25,210 nt of DNA from JBHHYN01 sp046757565 (GCA_046757565.1 JBHHYN010000029.1:1-25210); one strand, 5' to 3'; positions 16,609 through 25,162 are shown, numbered from the stretch's first letter. Program-made: numbers and translations. The notes: generated from the letters alone by a model not told the origin.

Positions 16609-18092
16609 TCGCTGCTGCATCTATCCAACAGGTATTGTACCAGAAGGCTTACCGGTCTGCCGGTTGCACTCTTGTTTTTACCGCTCGTCCAGGCAGTGCC
16701 GGCGATATCAAGATGGGCCCAGTGCAGTTTTTTTGTAAACCGGGAAAGGAAACATGCCGCCGTAACAGTACCTGCCTCCCGTCCTCCCACATTACCCATG
16801 TCGGCAAAAGGACTGTCGATCTGCTGCTGGTAATCCTCCCATAGAGGCAGTTGCCAGGCGCGGTCGCCGCTGCTTTCCCCCGCATGCAGCAGGTCCTTGG
16901 CCAGCGGGTTATGATTACTCAGCAGGCCGGTGGCATGTTTGCCCAGCGCGATGACGCAGGCGCCGGTCAATGTGGCGATATCGATGACCACGCCTGGGTT
17001 ATATCTTGCACTGTAGGTGAGGGCATCGCACAAAATAAGCCGTCCTTCCGCGTCGGTATTCAGCACCTCGATGGTCTGCCCCGACATGCTGGTGAATATG
17101 TCGCCGGGTTTTGTAGCACTGCCTCCGGGCATATTTTCCGTCGCCGGGATGACGCCGACCACGTTAATCGGCAAGGACATTTCGGCCACTGCTGACAGGG
17201 TCCCCAACACCGAGGCGGCGCCACACATATCGTATTTCATCTCATCCATCGCGGCAGAAGGCTTAATGGAGATGCCGCCGGTGTCGAAGGTGACCCCTTT
17301 CCCGACCAGGACGACCGGTTTGCCGCCCTTCTGATCCCCTTTATATTCCAGCGTGATCAGTTTTGCCGGCTCATGGCTTCCCTGTGATACTGACAGCAGT
17401 GCATTCATGTTCAGTTTTTTCATGGCCGCCTCGTCAAGAATTTTTACCTTGATGGCTTTGTTCAGCTGTCGTGCCTGGTCGGCGAGGTGTGATGGTGTGC
17501 ACACATTGGAAGGGCGATTGGCAAGGTCTCTGGCAAGTTTTATTCCGTTGGCAATCGCCCGGGCATCGTGAATCGCCCGTTCCCCAATCGGCAGTTCCCT
17601 GCGTGAAGGGACTGACAGGGTCATCTTGCGCAAGGGTTTTCTGCCGCCCCTGTTTTTGCTTTTAAATTCCTTGAACTCATACAGGAGGTGTTCCGTAGCT
17701 TCTATGGCCTGCCTGATCTTCCAGTAGTCATCACGGCCCTTGACATTGAGTTCGGACAGGTAACTGACAATCTCCGCAGCGCCGGATCGGCTTACCTGTT
17801 TGATGCTGTTTTTGATAATCTTGTGGTACTGGTTGTCACCCAGTTCACGCTCACGGCCGCAACCGACCAGCAGCACGCGGTCGGCCAGAGTGCCCGGAAC
17901 ATTATACAAAAGAAGCGATTGATCCGGTTTGCCTGTTATATCCCCACGCCGCATCAGGTTGGATATATATTTTCCGCTGACATCATCAATGGCCCTGGCT
18001 GCTTCTGTCAGACGCCGCGGTTCGGTGATACCGACAATGACACAGGAGGTTCGTTGTTTCTCGGGATTACCGCTTTTGATGCTGAATTTCAT
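16605..18092 (-). CDS. pepA: leucyl aminopeptidase PepA
   Basis: Two-metal cytosolic aminopeptidase that also binds DNA in E. coli (Xer recombination and carAB control). The 495 residues from ATG 18092 start MKFSIKSGNPEKQR like E. coli PepA. Metal and catalytic residues are present at a constant offset of five from E. coli: K265, D270 and K277 (GKGVTFDTGGISIKP), D288, D347, E349 and R351 (NTDAEGRLIL). An upstream in-frame start at 18197 would add 35 residues without family similarity, so I rejected it. It leads the holC-valS-cysE run and faces lptF across 227 bp. Confidence 0.96.
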   Translation of the reverse strand: MKFSIKSGNPEKQRTSCVIVGITEPRRLTEAARAIDDVSGKYISNLMRRGDITGKPDQSLLLYNVPGTLADRVLLVGCGRERELGDNQYHKIIKNSIKQVSRSGAAEIVSYLSELNVKGRDDYWKIRQAIEATEHLLYEFKEFKSKNRGGRKPLRKMTLSVPSRRELPIGERAIHDARAIANGIKLARDLANRPSNVCTPSHLADQARQLNKAIKVKILDEAAMKKLNMNALLSVSQGSHEPAKLITLEYKGDQKGGKPVVLVGKGVTFDTGGISIKPSAAMDEMKYDMCGAASVLGTLSAVAEMSLPINVVGVIPATENMPGGSATKPGDIFTSMSGQTIEVLNTDAEGRLILCDALTYSARYNPGVVIDIATLTGACVIALGKHATGLLSNHNPLAKDLLHAGESSGDRAWQLPLWEDYQQQIDSPFADMGNVGGREAGTVTAACFLSRFTKKLHWAHLDIAGTAWTSGKNKSATGRPVSLLVQYLLDRCSSE

Positions 18093-18214
18093 AATATTCT
18101 GTAGTATGTCAGTGTTGAATGTAGAAATTTGAATATATGAGAAAACCGCAAACTGCACTGCAGGGATACTTCCGGCGGGCACATTTCCGGTTTTCATGCT
18201 CTGATAATTCCAGG

Positions 18215-18237
18215 AAGGAATGACTCAGCGCTTCCTT
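18215..18237. repeat. inverted repeat AAGGAA/TTCCTT
   Basis: Six-base perfect arms around an 11-base centre in the pepA/lptF gap. It could be an operator or part of a short hairpin; arm length alone does not decide. Confidence 0.5.
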
Positions 18238-18247
18238 AAGTATGCCT

Positions 18248-18261
18248 CCTGGTATACCAGG
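18248..18261. repeat. perfect 14-bp palindrome CCTGGTATACCAGG
   Basis: A gapless perfect palindrome, 58 bp before the lptF ATG, with another CCAGG half at 18265-18269. The size and symmetry fit a binding site for a dimeric regulator. I cannot name the regulator. Confidence 0.65.
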
Positions 18262-18319
18262 TTGCCAGGTTTATTTATTGATGGCAGTTAAAGCAAAAAA
18301 GCCGCTCCCTCACCATTAA

Positions 18320-19426
18320 ATGATTCTTGAACGTTATCTCTACCGCGAAGTATTGGTGAAACTGATCTGGATTATCGGTTTACTGGTGTTGATATTGACG
18401 AGCAGCAGGTTTGTTGACTATCTGGCCGATGCCGCTGCCGGGAAACTGCCCAGCGACCTCATTCTTAAGCTGTTACTGGTAAGAATGCTGACAGTGCTTC
18501 CCAGGCTGCTGCCCGTCGCATTGTTCCTGTCCGTGCTTCTTGCCCTGGCCCGGCTTTCGCATGATAAGGAATTGACCATTATGTCCGGCGCCGGTCTTCC
18601 CGGTAGTTTCCATCTCCTCTCCATCTTCAGGTTTTCACTGCTGTTTGCATTACTGGTTTTTATTGTCAGTTTTTTCATTACTCCCTGGGCCGAGAATGAG
18701 TTGGGCTTATTAAAGAGCCGGGCAAGACAGGAAGCGGATGTCTCCGGCCTCACTGCAGGGCGGTTCAAGGAATTCAGCCGGGGAGACAGGGTCGTCTATG
18801 TTAAGGAAATGGGCGGCGGCAAGCAGTCGATGAAAGATGTTTTTCTCCAGGTCCGCCAGAAAAAGCGGCTTGCGGTACTGACTTCCGACAGCGCCAGGTT
18901 TGAAGACGATAAAAAATCGGGTGGCCGCTATATCCTGTTCGAGAACGGCCACAGGTATGTCGGAACACCGGGGATGCTGGATTACCGGATTACTACATAC
19001 CGTCATTATGCCGTTCTGCTACAACAGATAGACGGCGTTACCGCGGTTAGAAAAACTGAAGCCGTCCCGAGTTCAGAATTGTTCGGCTCGGATATTCACG
19101 CCTATCAAGCGGAATTTCAGTGGCGTTTGTCCTTTGTCATTGCGACGTTGCTGTTACCGTTACTCGCGGTGGTGCTCAACAGGTTTTCCTTTGGCGAAAA
19201 CCGCCACGTCTCCCTGATGATTGGGATTTTGATATATTTTATCTATAGCAACATGCTGGGCATCTCGAAAAATCTGCTCAAGCGGGGAGAACTTGAGCCG
19301 TTTATCGGGTTGTGGTGGGTACATATTCTTCTGATTATTGCCATTGTGGTTTTTCTTAAACTGCAAGGTGCACGCTTCCGGCGCGGCAGGGCCGCGGCAC
19401 ACCAGTTGTCGGCGGTGGAAAGATGA
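18320..19426 (+). CDS. lptF: LPS export ABC transporter permease LptF
   Basis: Inner-membrane permease of the LptB2FGC machine that extracts lipopolysaccharide and passes it to the LptA bridge. The 368 residues have the YjgP/YjgQ layout: membrane segments at about 11-32, 55-78 and 98-122, a periplasmic beta-jellyroll domain (about 125-265), and three more segments to about 350. The N-terminus MILERYLYREVL is typical of LptF. The ATG at 18320 has no clear ribosome site. It overlaps lptG as ATGA, as is common for this pair; lptB, lptA and lptC are not in the window. Confidence 0.94.
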   Translation: MILERYLYREVLVKLIWIIGLLVLILTSSRFVDYLADAAAGKLPSDLILKLLLVRMLTVLPRLLPVALFLSVLLALARLSHDKELTIMSGAGLPGSFHLLSIFRFSLLFALLVFIVSFFITPWAENELGLLKSRARQEADVSGLTAGRFKEFSRGDRVVYVKEMGGGKQSMKDVFLQVRQKKRLAVLTSDSARFEDDKKSGGRYILFENGHRYVGTPGMLDYRITTYRHYAVLLQQIDGVTAVRKTEAVPSSELFGSDIHAYQAEFQWRLSFVIATLLLPLLAVVLNRFSFGENRHVSLMIGILIYFIYSNMLGISKNLLKRGELEPFIGLWWVHILLIIAIVVFLKLQGARFRRGRAAAHQLSAVER

Positions 19427-20481
19427 GGATCATTCAAAAATATATTACCATCAACCTGGTCTCGCTCACGCTGCTCGCATTATTTGCCCTGTCTGCGCTG
19501 TTTCTGTTTTTTTCACTCATCGACCAGCTCGGCGATACGGGCCGTGGCCATTACGGGATTCGACAGGCGCTAATGTATGTGTTGTTGACCGCCCCCCGCC
19601 TTGCTTATGAACTGTTTCCCGTCGCCGCCGTGATCGGCAGCATGGCCGCGCTGGGCATACTGGCCCGGAACAGTGAACTGGCGGTGATTCGTACCTCGGG
19701 TGTCTCCAGACTCGATCTGGCCTATGCGCTCGCCAAAGGTGGAATGATTCTGGTGATTATTGCCATCATTATCGGAGAACTCATCGCCCCGGTGAGCGAG
19801 GAAAAAGCCCAACACATGCGCTCAATGGCCATGAGTAAACAGATCGTCCTGAAGACACATTACGGCTTCTGGGCAAGAGATGGAAACAGTTATATAAATA
19901 TCAGAAAGATATTACCGGGTGAGCGGGTGGAGCAGGTTTATATCTATGAATTCGATGACAGTAACCAATTGCGTAACAGTACTTTTGCAAGGGTAGGGTC
20001 CTATGCGCATGGACAGTGGCAGTTGCAGGATATAGAACAGACCATACTCGCAGAAGATAAGATTTCGAAGCGGCACCTGAAACGTGCCGCGTGGGCATCG
20101 CTGCTTGATCCGCAAATGATCAATTTTGTCACTATAAAACCCCAGTATCTGACGGTCTGGGGACTGTTTAGATATATTGCTTTCCTGGAACAGAATGCCC
20201 AGAATACCCTGTTATACGAGCAGGCGCTCTGGATCAAACTCACGCGGCCGTTTTCAATTATTGCCATGCTGCTACTGGCGGTTCCGCTGGTGCAAAGCAA
20301 TTCAAGGGTTACCCTGGTCGGTCAGAGGGTGTTTGTGGGCACCCTGATCGGCATCGTGTTTCATCTCTGCAATCAAACCGCCGCACAATTGGGGGTGGTC
20401 TATAACATCCCGTCCTCGATCAGCGTCACCCTGCCTACGGTGCTGTTGCTGGCCATGATTTTCTGGTTGTTGCGAAAGTAG
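19423..20481 (+). CDS. lptG: LPS export ABC transporter permease LptG
   Basis: Second permease of the LptB2FGC lipopolysaccharide exporter. The 352 residues show membrane segments at about 10-32, 50-80 and 98-122, a periplasmic domain (about 123-265) and a C-terminal membrane bundle ending FWLLRK. LELFPVAAVIGSMAALG-like sequence (AYELFPVAAVIGSM, 61-74) and LARNSELAVIRTSGVS (80-95) form the conserved coupling-helix region that contacts LptB. It starts inside the lptF stop (ATGA), so the two subunits are made together. It converges on the RDD gene 18 bp away; I see no strong terminator between them. Confidence 0.95.
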   Translation: MRIIQKYITINLVSLTLLALFALSALFLFFSLIDQLGDTGRGHYGIRQALMYVLLTAPRLAYELFPVAAVIGSMAALGILARNSELAVIRTSGVSRLDLAYALAKGGMILVIIAIIIGELIAPVSEEKAQHMRSMAMSKQIVLKTHYGFWARDGNSYINIRKILPGERVEQVYIYEFDDSNQLRNSTFARVGSYAHGQWQLQDIEQTILAEDKISKRHLKRAAWASLLDPQMINFVTIKPQYLTVWGLFRYIAFLEQNAQNTLLYEQALWIKLTRPFSIIAMLLLAVPLVQSNSRVTLVGQRVFVGTLIGIVFHLCNQTAAQLGVVYNIPSSISVTLPTVLLLAMIFWLLRK

Positions 20482-20499
20482 GAATAGAGAAATTTGCTG

Positions 20500-20988
20500 T
20501 CAGGCGCCGCTGCGGGGACGGGTGTATACCCGTAACAGGCGCGTACCGGAATAGCGGTCGTGAAACGTCAGGTGATCGCGCTCAACGATTGCCCACAGGA
20601 ATCCGGCGCCCAAAACCAGCCAGGAGAGGCACGCCAGCAGAAAACGCCGGCTGGCCGTTTTCCAGGTAACCGCCGGCGCATCAACGCTGACCAGCCGCAG
20701 GCGCCAGGCCTGCATGCCGAGTGTGCGTCCACCGTGCACCCATTGCCAGGCAAAGTAGAGGTAACTGCAAAGCAGCAGATAGACCGGATATAACCGGTTA
20801 CCACTGTCAATCGCGGCGCCGCCTGTTACCGGAAGAATGACCACCGTGGCCAGGAACAGCACGGAGGCGAGCAGCATCAGATCATACATGATAGCCATCA
20901 GCCGCCGCAGCAGGCTGCATGGCTGCATGCCGGCAACCATGTTGTTGCTGTTAGTAGACTGTCCGGATTCCGCTTGCCGGTAAGGCAT
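20500..20988 (-). CDS. RDD-family membrane protein
   Basis: Membrane protein of unknown exact role; the RDD family includes proteins proposed to be transporters or stress-linked. The 162 residues contain a polar N-terminus of about 22 residues, the RDD-type opening LLRRLMAIMYDLMLL (26-40) with the conserved Arg-Asp arrangement, hydrophobic segments at about 35-56, 66-85 and 115-133, GRTLGMQAWRLRL (87-99, typical of the family) and the late motif FHDRYSGTRLL. Later ATGs at 20940 or 20928 would trim the polar N-terminus and cannot be excluded. It lies 56 bp downstream of the FecR-domain gene on the same strand and could be co-transcribed. Confidence 0.87.
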   Translation of the reverse strand: MPYRQAESGQSTNSNNMVAGMQPCSLLRRLMAIMYDLMLLASVLFLATVVILPVTGGAAIDSGNRLYPVYLLLCSYLYFAWQWVHGGRTLGMQAWRLRLVSVDAPAVTWKTASRRFLLACLSWLVLGAGFLWAIVERDHLTFHDRYSGTRLLRVYTRPRSGA

Positions 20989-21044
20989 TTCAATCTGAAG
21001 CTGCGCGGCGAGACGATCTGGAGGGACGAAACAGCCCGTATTAA

Positions 21045-23546
21045 TCAGGGGGTGACACTACTAAGCCCAAACCCGCCTGCGCCAGTGAACGGGTCTGTTG
21101 TAAAGACCTTGAAAACCACACCAATTTCGGCGGGCACATTGCCGATAGTGGATGATGAATCGCCTGCAAAAGTTGCCCCAATATCTACATTACATGGTGA
21201 ACTGCAAATAATTGGGCTCGCTGCAATACCAGTTCCGAAAAATCCCGTTTGTGTTGTGGTTGAACCGGCAAGGGTTTGAAACGGGAGGCCGGATGGATCA
21301 GTTAAAACAAAGTTATCACCATCATGTAAAACATTAATAGTGGGAAGGGCTACAGCAGAAAGAAAATCGAGTTGAATTGTGCCGCCCGTGATACCGTCGC
21401 CAGGATTATTGGGACCGGAAAGGTGAGTAGATTGGGTCGCTGAGCCGTTTATAAAATTGTAGGTTCCCTGACCGGAAGAGGGAACGGATGTTGTGGGGAT
21501 ACCAAAAGCAAAATGAACGCCCTGATCGGCAGTTAATGCAAATGTGTTGGGAGCGCCATTGTTAAAAACATCGGTGATAGTTCCCCCGCTCCAGCGCGTA
21601 ATAAACAGGGTGCCATCGTTGAAGGTATCAAAATTCTGAGCCGTTACCCGGGTTAATATATCCGGTAATGCGCTTGGGGCGAAGTTTGCCTGCACCAGTG
21701 ATGCGACGCTTGTGGGCGGATCACCCGTTAACACTACATCAGCTAACTGATTTATAAATGGTAGCGTACCAGGGATTGACACCCCCGTTATGGTAGTGGC
21801 CAGTAATTGCTGTTGTGGTGTCAGCACCTGTATCAGGCTGGGATTCGTCTCAAATCCGGCAACGCCGGTGATCTCCGCGCCGGGACCGATGGTGGCGCCG
21901 GTGGCGGTGTCGTTTCTCTCGGAGATGTCGTATTCCAGGCCGAGATATTGCGGCGTGTTATTGGTACCGATGCCGGGGCCAATAAAGGCGCCGTCGATCT
22001 CCGTCAGGCAGTCCGGGTTGCAGGCGCTGTTGCCGTTCGTGGTCGAGGCAATGACGTTAAAGAACTGGTCAAAAATGGAATTATTGTTTGCCTGTATGGT
22101 GAGATTGCCCGAGACCAGGTAATTAACGCTGTTATGAGTGACGTCCATGTTAATGAAACCGGTGCTCATGCCGAAATTAACGGCGATGAAGCCACCGGTC
22201 GCGCCCTGGCCGATGGTGGCGCCATCGACAGAGGTGGAGTTGGTGCTGTTGATAAGGTTATAGCTCGCTGTACCCAGTGTTGGCAAAGGCGGCGGCTCCT
22301 GTCCGAAGACAAAGTGGAGGCTCTGGAAACCGGTGAGCACATCCACTTCGGCGGGATTTGAGACACCTGGACCGGGGGGTTCCAGGGAGAGGAACCTGCC
22401 GTTGGCCCAGCGGCCCGTGCTCAGGCCGCCGGTGACGGTGAACTCCGCCAGCGTCGCCGGGTTCTGCTGAAACGTTGCAATCACGGCCGGGTCGCCAAGG
22501 GCCAGCAGGGCGTTGACCTCCGCTACTGTGGCCGGGTCATCGCCGCCGAGCATGGCGTTGAGGTCGATGGTGCCAAACGTGCGAATATTGCCGAATTTCG
22601 TATCAGTCAGTATGGCGCCAATCGGTTCACCGTTGGCATTGAAGAATACCGAGGTGTTGATCCCGAGTGTCGTATCCACCGGATCGTTCGGATCGGTGGG
22701 GTTGATGAGGTCCGGCTCGACCGCCACAAGTGTAAAGCCGTCATCGAAGGGGCCGCCGTTGGGATTGACACCCTTCGGCAGCACCGTGCTGCCCACGGCG
22801 ACAGCGGTCTGCGTACCCTGATCATTGCGTTGATCGCCGGTCAGGAACACGGTGGTCTGCTCCTCGTTCTGTTCCTGCTGCTCCTGCCGTTCACGCCCTG
22901 TGTCCACGGCCGTCACCGCCGCGGGTTGGTCCAGGAACTGGATCAGGGACTCCAGGGACTGCACGTAGACGCCCCGGCCGGTCGGCACGTCCACGCTGTC
23001 CACGTCGTTGACGACATAGGTGATCCCTTCCCAGGTATTGTGGTAAAGTCCGTCCTGCCTGCCGGGGCAGTCGCCCTGGCAGATGCGGGTATTGTGGCCG
23101 GTCCCGCGGATACCGATGGTGGCAACGGCGGTATGTACCTTGTAGGCGTCCCGGTTTTTCTTGCCGATGAGGCCGGTAATGGCCCGGACGCCGCCCTTGA
23201 GCAGACGGTAGATGGCCTGTTCGGTGCCATCCGGTTTACCGGCATAGTGGTAGTTCTCTATCTGGTATTCGCTGTTCGGTTGCACGGAGATAAAGCCGCC
23301 GTCGATGAAACTGATCTGCAGCCTGCCCTTGTTGTTGATCAGGGTGTCTCCGGAGAAGACCTCGTCGCCTTTTTTCAGTGCCCGTACCGCGCCCGACAAG
23401 TCAGTCGCCTGGGGCTGGCCCAGGGCGAATACCACCCGGCCGACGGCCGTGGCGGCGAAACTCTGTTCACTCGCCAGCCAGAGCATCAACAGCAGCCCGA
23501 GAAAACAGGCCCCCCTGTGTGCAAGAAAACGCCGGTGTAGGATCAT
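21045..23546 (-). CDS. secreted FecR-domain protein with two repeated beta-rich modules
   Basis: The 833-residue product starts with a signal peptide (1-31, cleavage after EQSFA) followed by a FecR-type domain (about 35-150: LKKGDEVFSGDTLI, VHTAVATIGIRGTGH). A Gln/Glu-rich linker is at 219-230. Two modules of about 180 residues follow, at 379-565 and 651-826. They share the same order of landmarks: RW, HFxFG, a xxTASYNLIN/GTYNFIN strand, GGxIxxxF, a C-x3-C pair (C509/C513 and C781/C785), a second strand group and a final GxGGF/GVAGF. This layout recalls TbpB-like beta-barrel cargo domains. ATG 23546 has AGGAGAG nine bases upstream; an in-frame reading to 23609 overlaps the upstream gene and was rejected. 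Function unknown; surface exposure is inferred. Codon and base composition change within the gene. Confidence 0.88.
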   Translation of the reverse strand: MILHRRFLAHRGACFLGLLLMLWLASEQSFAATAVGRVVFALGQPQATDLSGAVRALKKGDEVFSGDTLINNKGRLQISFIDGGFISVQPNSEYQIENYHYAGKPDGTEQAIYRLLKGGVRAITGLIGKKNRDAYKVHTAVATIGIRGTGHNTRICQGDCPGRQDGLYHNTWEGITYVVNDVDSVDVPTGRGVYVQSLESLIQFLDQPAAVTAVDTGRERQEQQEQNEEQTTVFLTGDQRNDQGTQTAVAVGSTVLPKGVNPNGGPFDDGFTLVAVEPDLINPTDPNDPVDTTLGINTSVFFNANGEPIGAILTDTKFGNIRTFGTIDLNAMLGGDDPATVAEVNALLALGDPAVIATFQQNPATLAEFTVTGGLSTGRWANGRFLSLEPPGPGVSNPAEVDVLTGFQSLHFVFGQEPPPLPTLGTASYNLINSTNSTSVDGATIGQGATGGFIAVNFGMSTGFINMDVTHNSVNYLVSGNLTIQANNNSIFDQFFNVIASTTNGNSACNPDCLTEIDGAFIGPGIGTNNTPQYLGLEYDISERNDTATGATIGPGAEITGVAGFETNPSLIQVLTPQQQLLATTITGVSIPGTLPFINQLADVVLTGDPPTSVASLVQANFAPSALPDILTRVTAQNFDTFNDGTLFITRWSGGTITDVFNNGAPNTFALTADQGVHFAFGIPTTSVPSSGQGTYNFINGSATQSTHLSGPNNPGDGITGGTIQLDFLSAVALPTINVLHDGDNFVLTDPSGLPFQTLAGSTTTQTGFFGTGIAASPIICSSPCNVDIGATFAGDSSSTIGNVPAEIGVVFKVFTTDPFTGAGGFGLSSVTP

Positions 23547-23559
23547 CTCCGGAACTCTC

Positions 23560-24891
23560 CTAGAAGTTGTTGCGCACGCTGACAAAAAGTTGCCATCGAT
23601 CGAAATCATTAATGACCAGACGGGAGTCGTTCAACAGGTACTGGATCTCCGGCTGGATGCGCCAGTGCCGGGTTACATTATAGTCGATAGCCAGACGGGT
23701 CAGCACGAAGTTGTCGCGGCGGGTTTTCTGAAATAACGGGTCGTCAGCGCCATAGCGGCTGTATTGGTAACTGAGATTCCCCAGCAGTTGCATCTTCTCA
23801 CTCAGGTTGTACTGTCCGCCGATACGGACACCGGCAAACTTGCGGCCGATATCCTCGCGGGAATTAGAACGCTCTATATCGGCGCCACCGAAGGCACTGG
23901 CGAACACCACCGGGTTGCCCTGCCTGGCCAGGGCATGCACGATCCCGATCCCGCCGCTGTACTGGTTGACATTGCGCACGCTCTGTCCTGGAAACCGCTG
24001 TGCCACCCCCTGGGTGAAGGCCGAAAACTGCGTGCGTTTATCGTAGGCGTACAGCCACTGCAGGCTGCCACCGTACTGGTCCCTGTTTATTTCGCCGCCA
24101 AAATAGAAACGCTGGCCGAGCAGGGAAAGACGTAAGCGGCTTTTGCCGCGGGTGTAACTCAGGCCCACCTGGCCGTCGGCAATACGGGTGCGAAATGCCG
24201 GTTCATCGACGGTGATGCGCTCCTGCAGGTTGGCAGCGCCGTAAACGGTGAGATCATCCCGGTTCAGAAACGGCGCATAGAAAGCGCTGCCGGCGCCGAG
24301 CTGGAAAAAGGGGCTGTCGCGTTCCTGTGCTGATTTATCCAGTGTAAACAGGAGGTTGCCGAATGCGGGGACGGCGATGGTGGACGAATCCGTGGCGCTG
24401 TTTGTGTTTGAATCGTAGCCGAAGGCGGCCTCGATATAGCTGGAAATCCGTCGTTTCAGGGAGGCAAAGCGGTTGTCGATCTCCGACAGATAGGCATCGA
24501 TGGTTTTGCCCACCGAGGCGGGGATCCTGCTGCGGTCGATGGCCTTGAATTCCACCTGCGCCGCCTCATTCTCTCCCATCTCAAAATAGGCCCGGGCCAG
24601 TTCCGAACGGGCGTGGGCATTGTCCGGCTGTACCGCCAGCACCCGCTCAAAGGCAAACACGGCCATGGTCGGTTTACCGGAGTCCAAGGCCGCGATGCCC
24701 AGCAGCAGATCGTAGTCCGGCGATCCGGAACGCTGTTCCGATTCGGCGATGAGCAGTTCATAGGCGGCCTGGGCCTTCTTTTCGTTGATGAGTTGTTCGG
24801 CCCTTTTCAGGAGTTCATCGGCCAGCACGGAGGTGCTCAAAAAAGCAAACAACAGGAACAAAACGCCGCCTCTCGCGCGTTTTATCTGCAT
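23560..24891 (-). CDS. TPR plus outer-membrane beta-barrel protein, Slam/DUF560-like
   Basis: The 443 residues comprise a signal peptide (1-24, ending SVLA), a TPR-like periplasmic domain (about 25-125, with AAYELLIAESEQ and MAVFAFERVLAVQPDNAHARSELARAYFEMG split over 76-106), and a C-terminal region of about 290 residues rich in alternating amphipathic strands ending in the outer-membrane signal VSVRNNF with terminal Phe. The join carries AAFGYDSNTNSAT (155-167), which resembles the start of the DUF560 barrel of Slam proteins. Slam proteins move lipoproteins or soluble proteins across the outer membrane. The family call is from memory of pattern, so a plain TPR porin is the alternative. ATG 24891 has AGGGGAAA upstream. 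The FecR-domain gene follows after 13 bp. Confidence 0.82.
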   Translation of the reverse strand: MQIKRARGGVLFLLFAFLSTSVLADELLKRAEQLINEKKAQAAYELLIAESEQRSGSPDYDLLLGIAALDSGKPTMAVFAFERVLAVQPDNAHARSELARAYFEMGENEAAQVEFKAIDRSRIPASVGKTIDAYLSEIDNRFASLKRRISSYIEAAFGYDSNTNSATDSSTIAVPAFGNLLFTLDKSAQERDSPFFQLGAGSAFYAPFLNRDDLTVYGAANLQERITVDEPAFRTRIADGQVGLSYTRGKSRLRLSLLGQRFYFGGEINRDQYGGSLQWLYAYDKRTQFSAFTQGVAQRFPGQSVRNVNQYSGGIGIVHALARQGNPVVFASAFGGADIERSNSREDIGRKFAGVRIGGQYNLSEKMQLLGNLSYQYSRYGADDPLFQKTRRDNFVLTRLAIDYNVTRHWRIQPEIQYLLNDSRLVINDFDRWQLFVSVRNNF

Positions 24892-24959
24892 CGATATTTC
24901 CCCTGAATATCCCTGGTAGACTGATTTATTAAGATTAAATGTCTACTGGTGAAAGCCAC

Positions 24960-24986
24960 GATATACCGTGCTCAGGGTAGTGTCAA
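24960..24986 (-). promoter_or_regulatory. likely promoter of the TPR-barrel/FecR pair
   Basis: On the minus strand a perfect TTGACA (-35) is followed after 15 bp by TATATC, or after 17 bp by TATCGT. It lies about 70 bp before the ATG at 24891 and would drive the two surface genes and perhaps the RDD gene. Confidence 0.5.
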
Positions 24987-25003
24987 CTGAATAGAACAGA
25001 TCG

Positions 25004-25031
25004 TTGCCCATTAGGGATGCCGCATGGGCAA
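25004..25031. repeat. inverted repeat TTGCCCAT/ATGGGCAA
   Basis: Perfect eight-base arms with a 12-base centre, just upstream of the -35 element at 24981-24986. It may be an operator of the surface-gene promoter. No regulator can be named. Confidence 0.6.
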
Positions 25032-25162
25032 TATACCGGTATCATCATTTGTGCCTCTTGTGGGTCCCCTGGAAGACAGGCCGGTGCGGCTGCACCTTGG
25101 ATTGCCCGGCATTGTTTCCCGGGCGGAACATCATGCAGCCCACACTATTTAAATATTTGATT

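Larger units (their letters stand above)
18093..18319. other. divergent promoter region between pepA and lptF
   Basis: A 227-bp gap that must hold both promoters. I see two perfect inverted repeats on the lptF side (18215-18237 and 18248-18261, listed separately) and no reliable -35/-10 pair for either gene. No gene fits in the gap, and lptF has no visible ribosome site. Confidence 0.5.

Noticed and set aside
18093..18197. 35-residue N-terminal extension of pepA
   Set aside because: The extension has no similarity to PepA, while the internal ATG gives the standard MKFSIKSG start.
22830..23540. 236-codon plus-strand open frame opposite the FecR-domain gene
   Set aside because: It is antisense to a gene with a signal peptide, a FecR domain and a ribosome site; it is long only because that stretch is GC-rich.
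23547..23609. Upstream start for the FecR-domain protein
   Set aside because: It would overlap the preceding gene and put non-signal sequence before a clear signal peptide with its own ribosome site.
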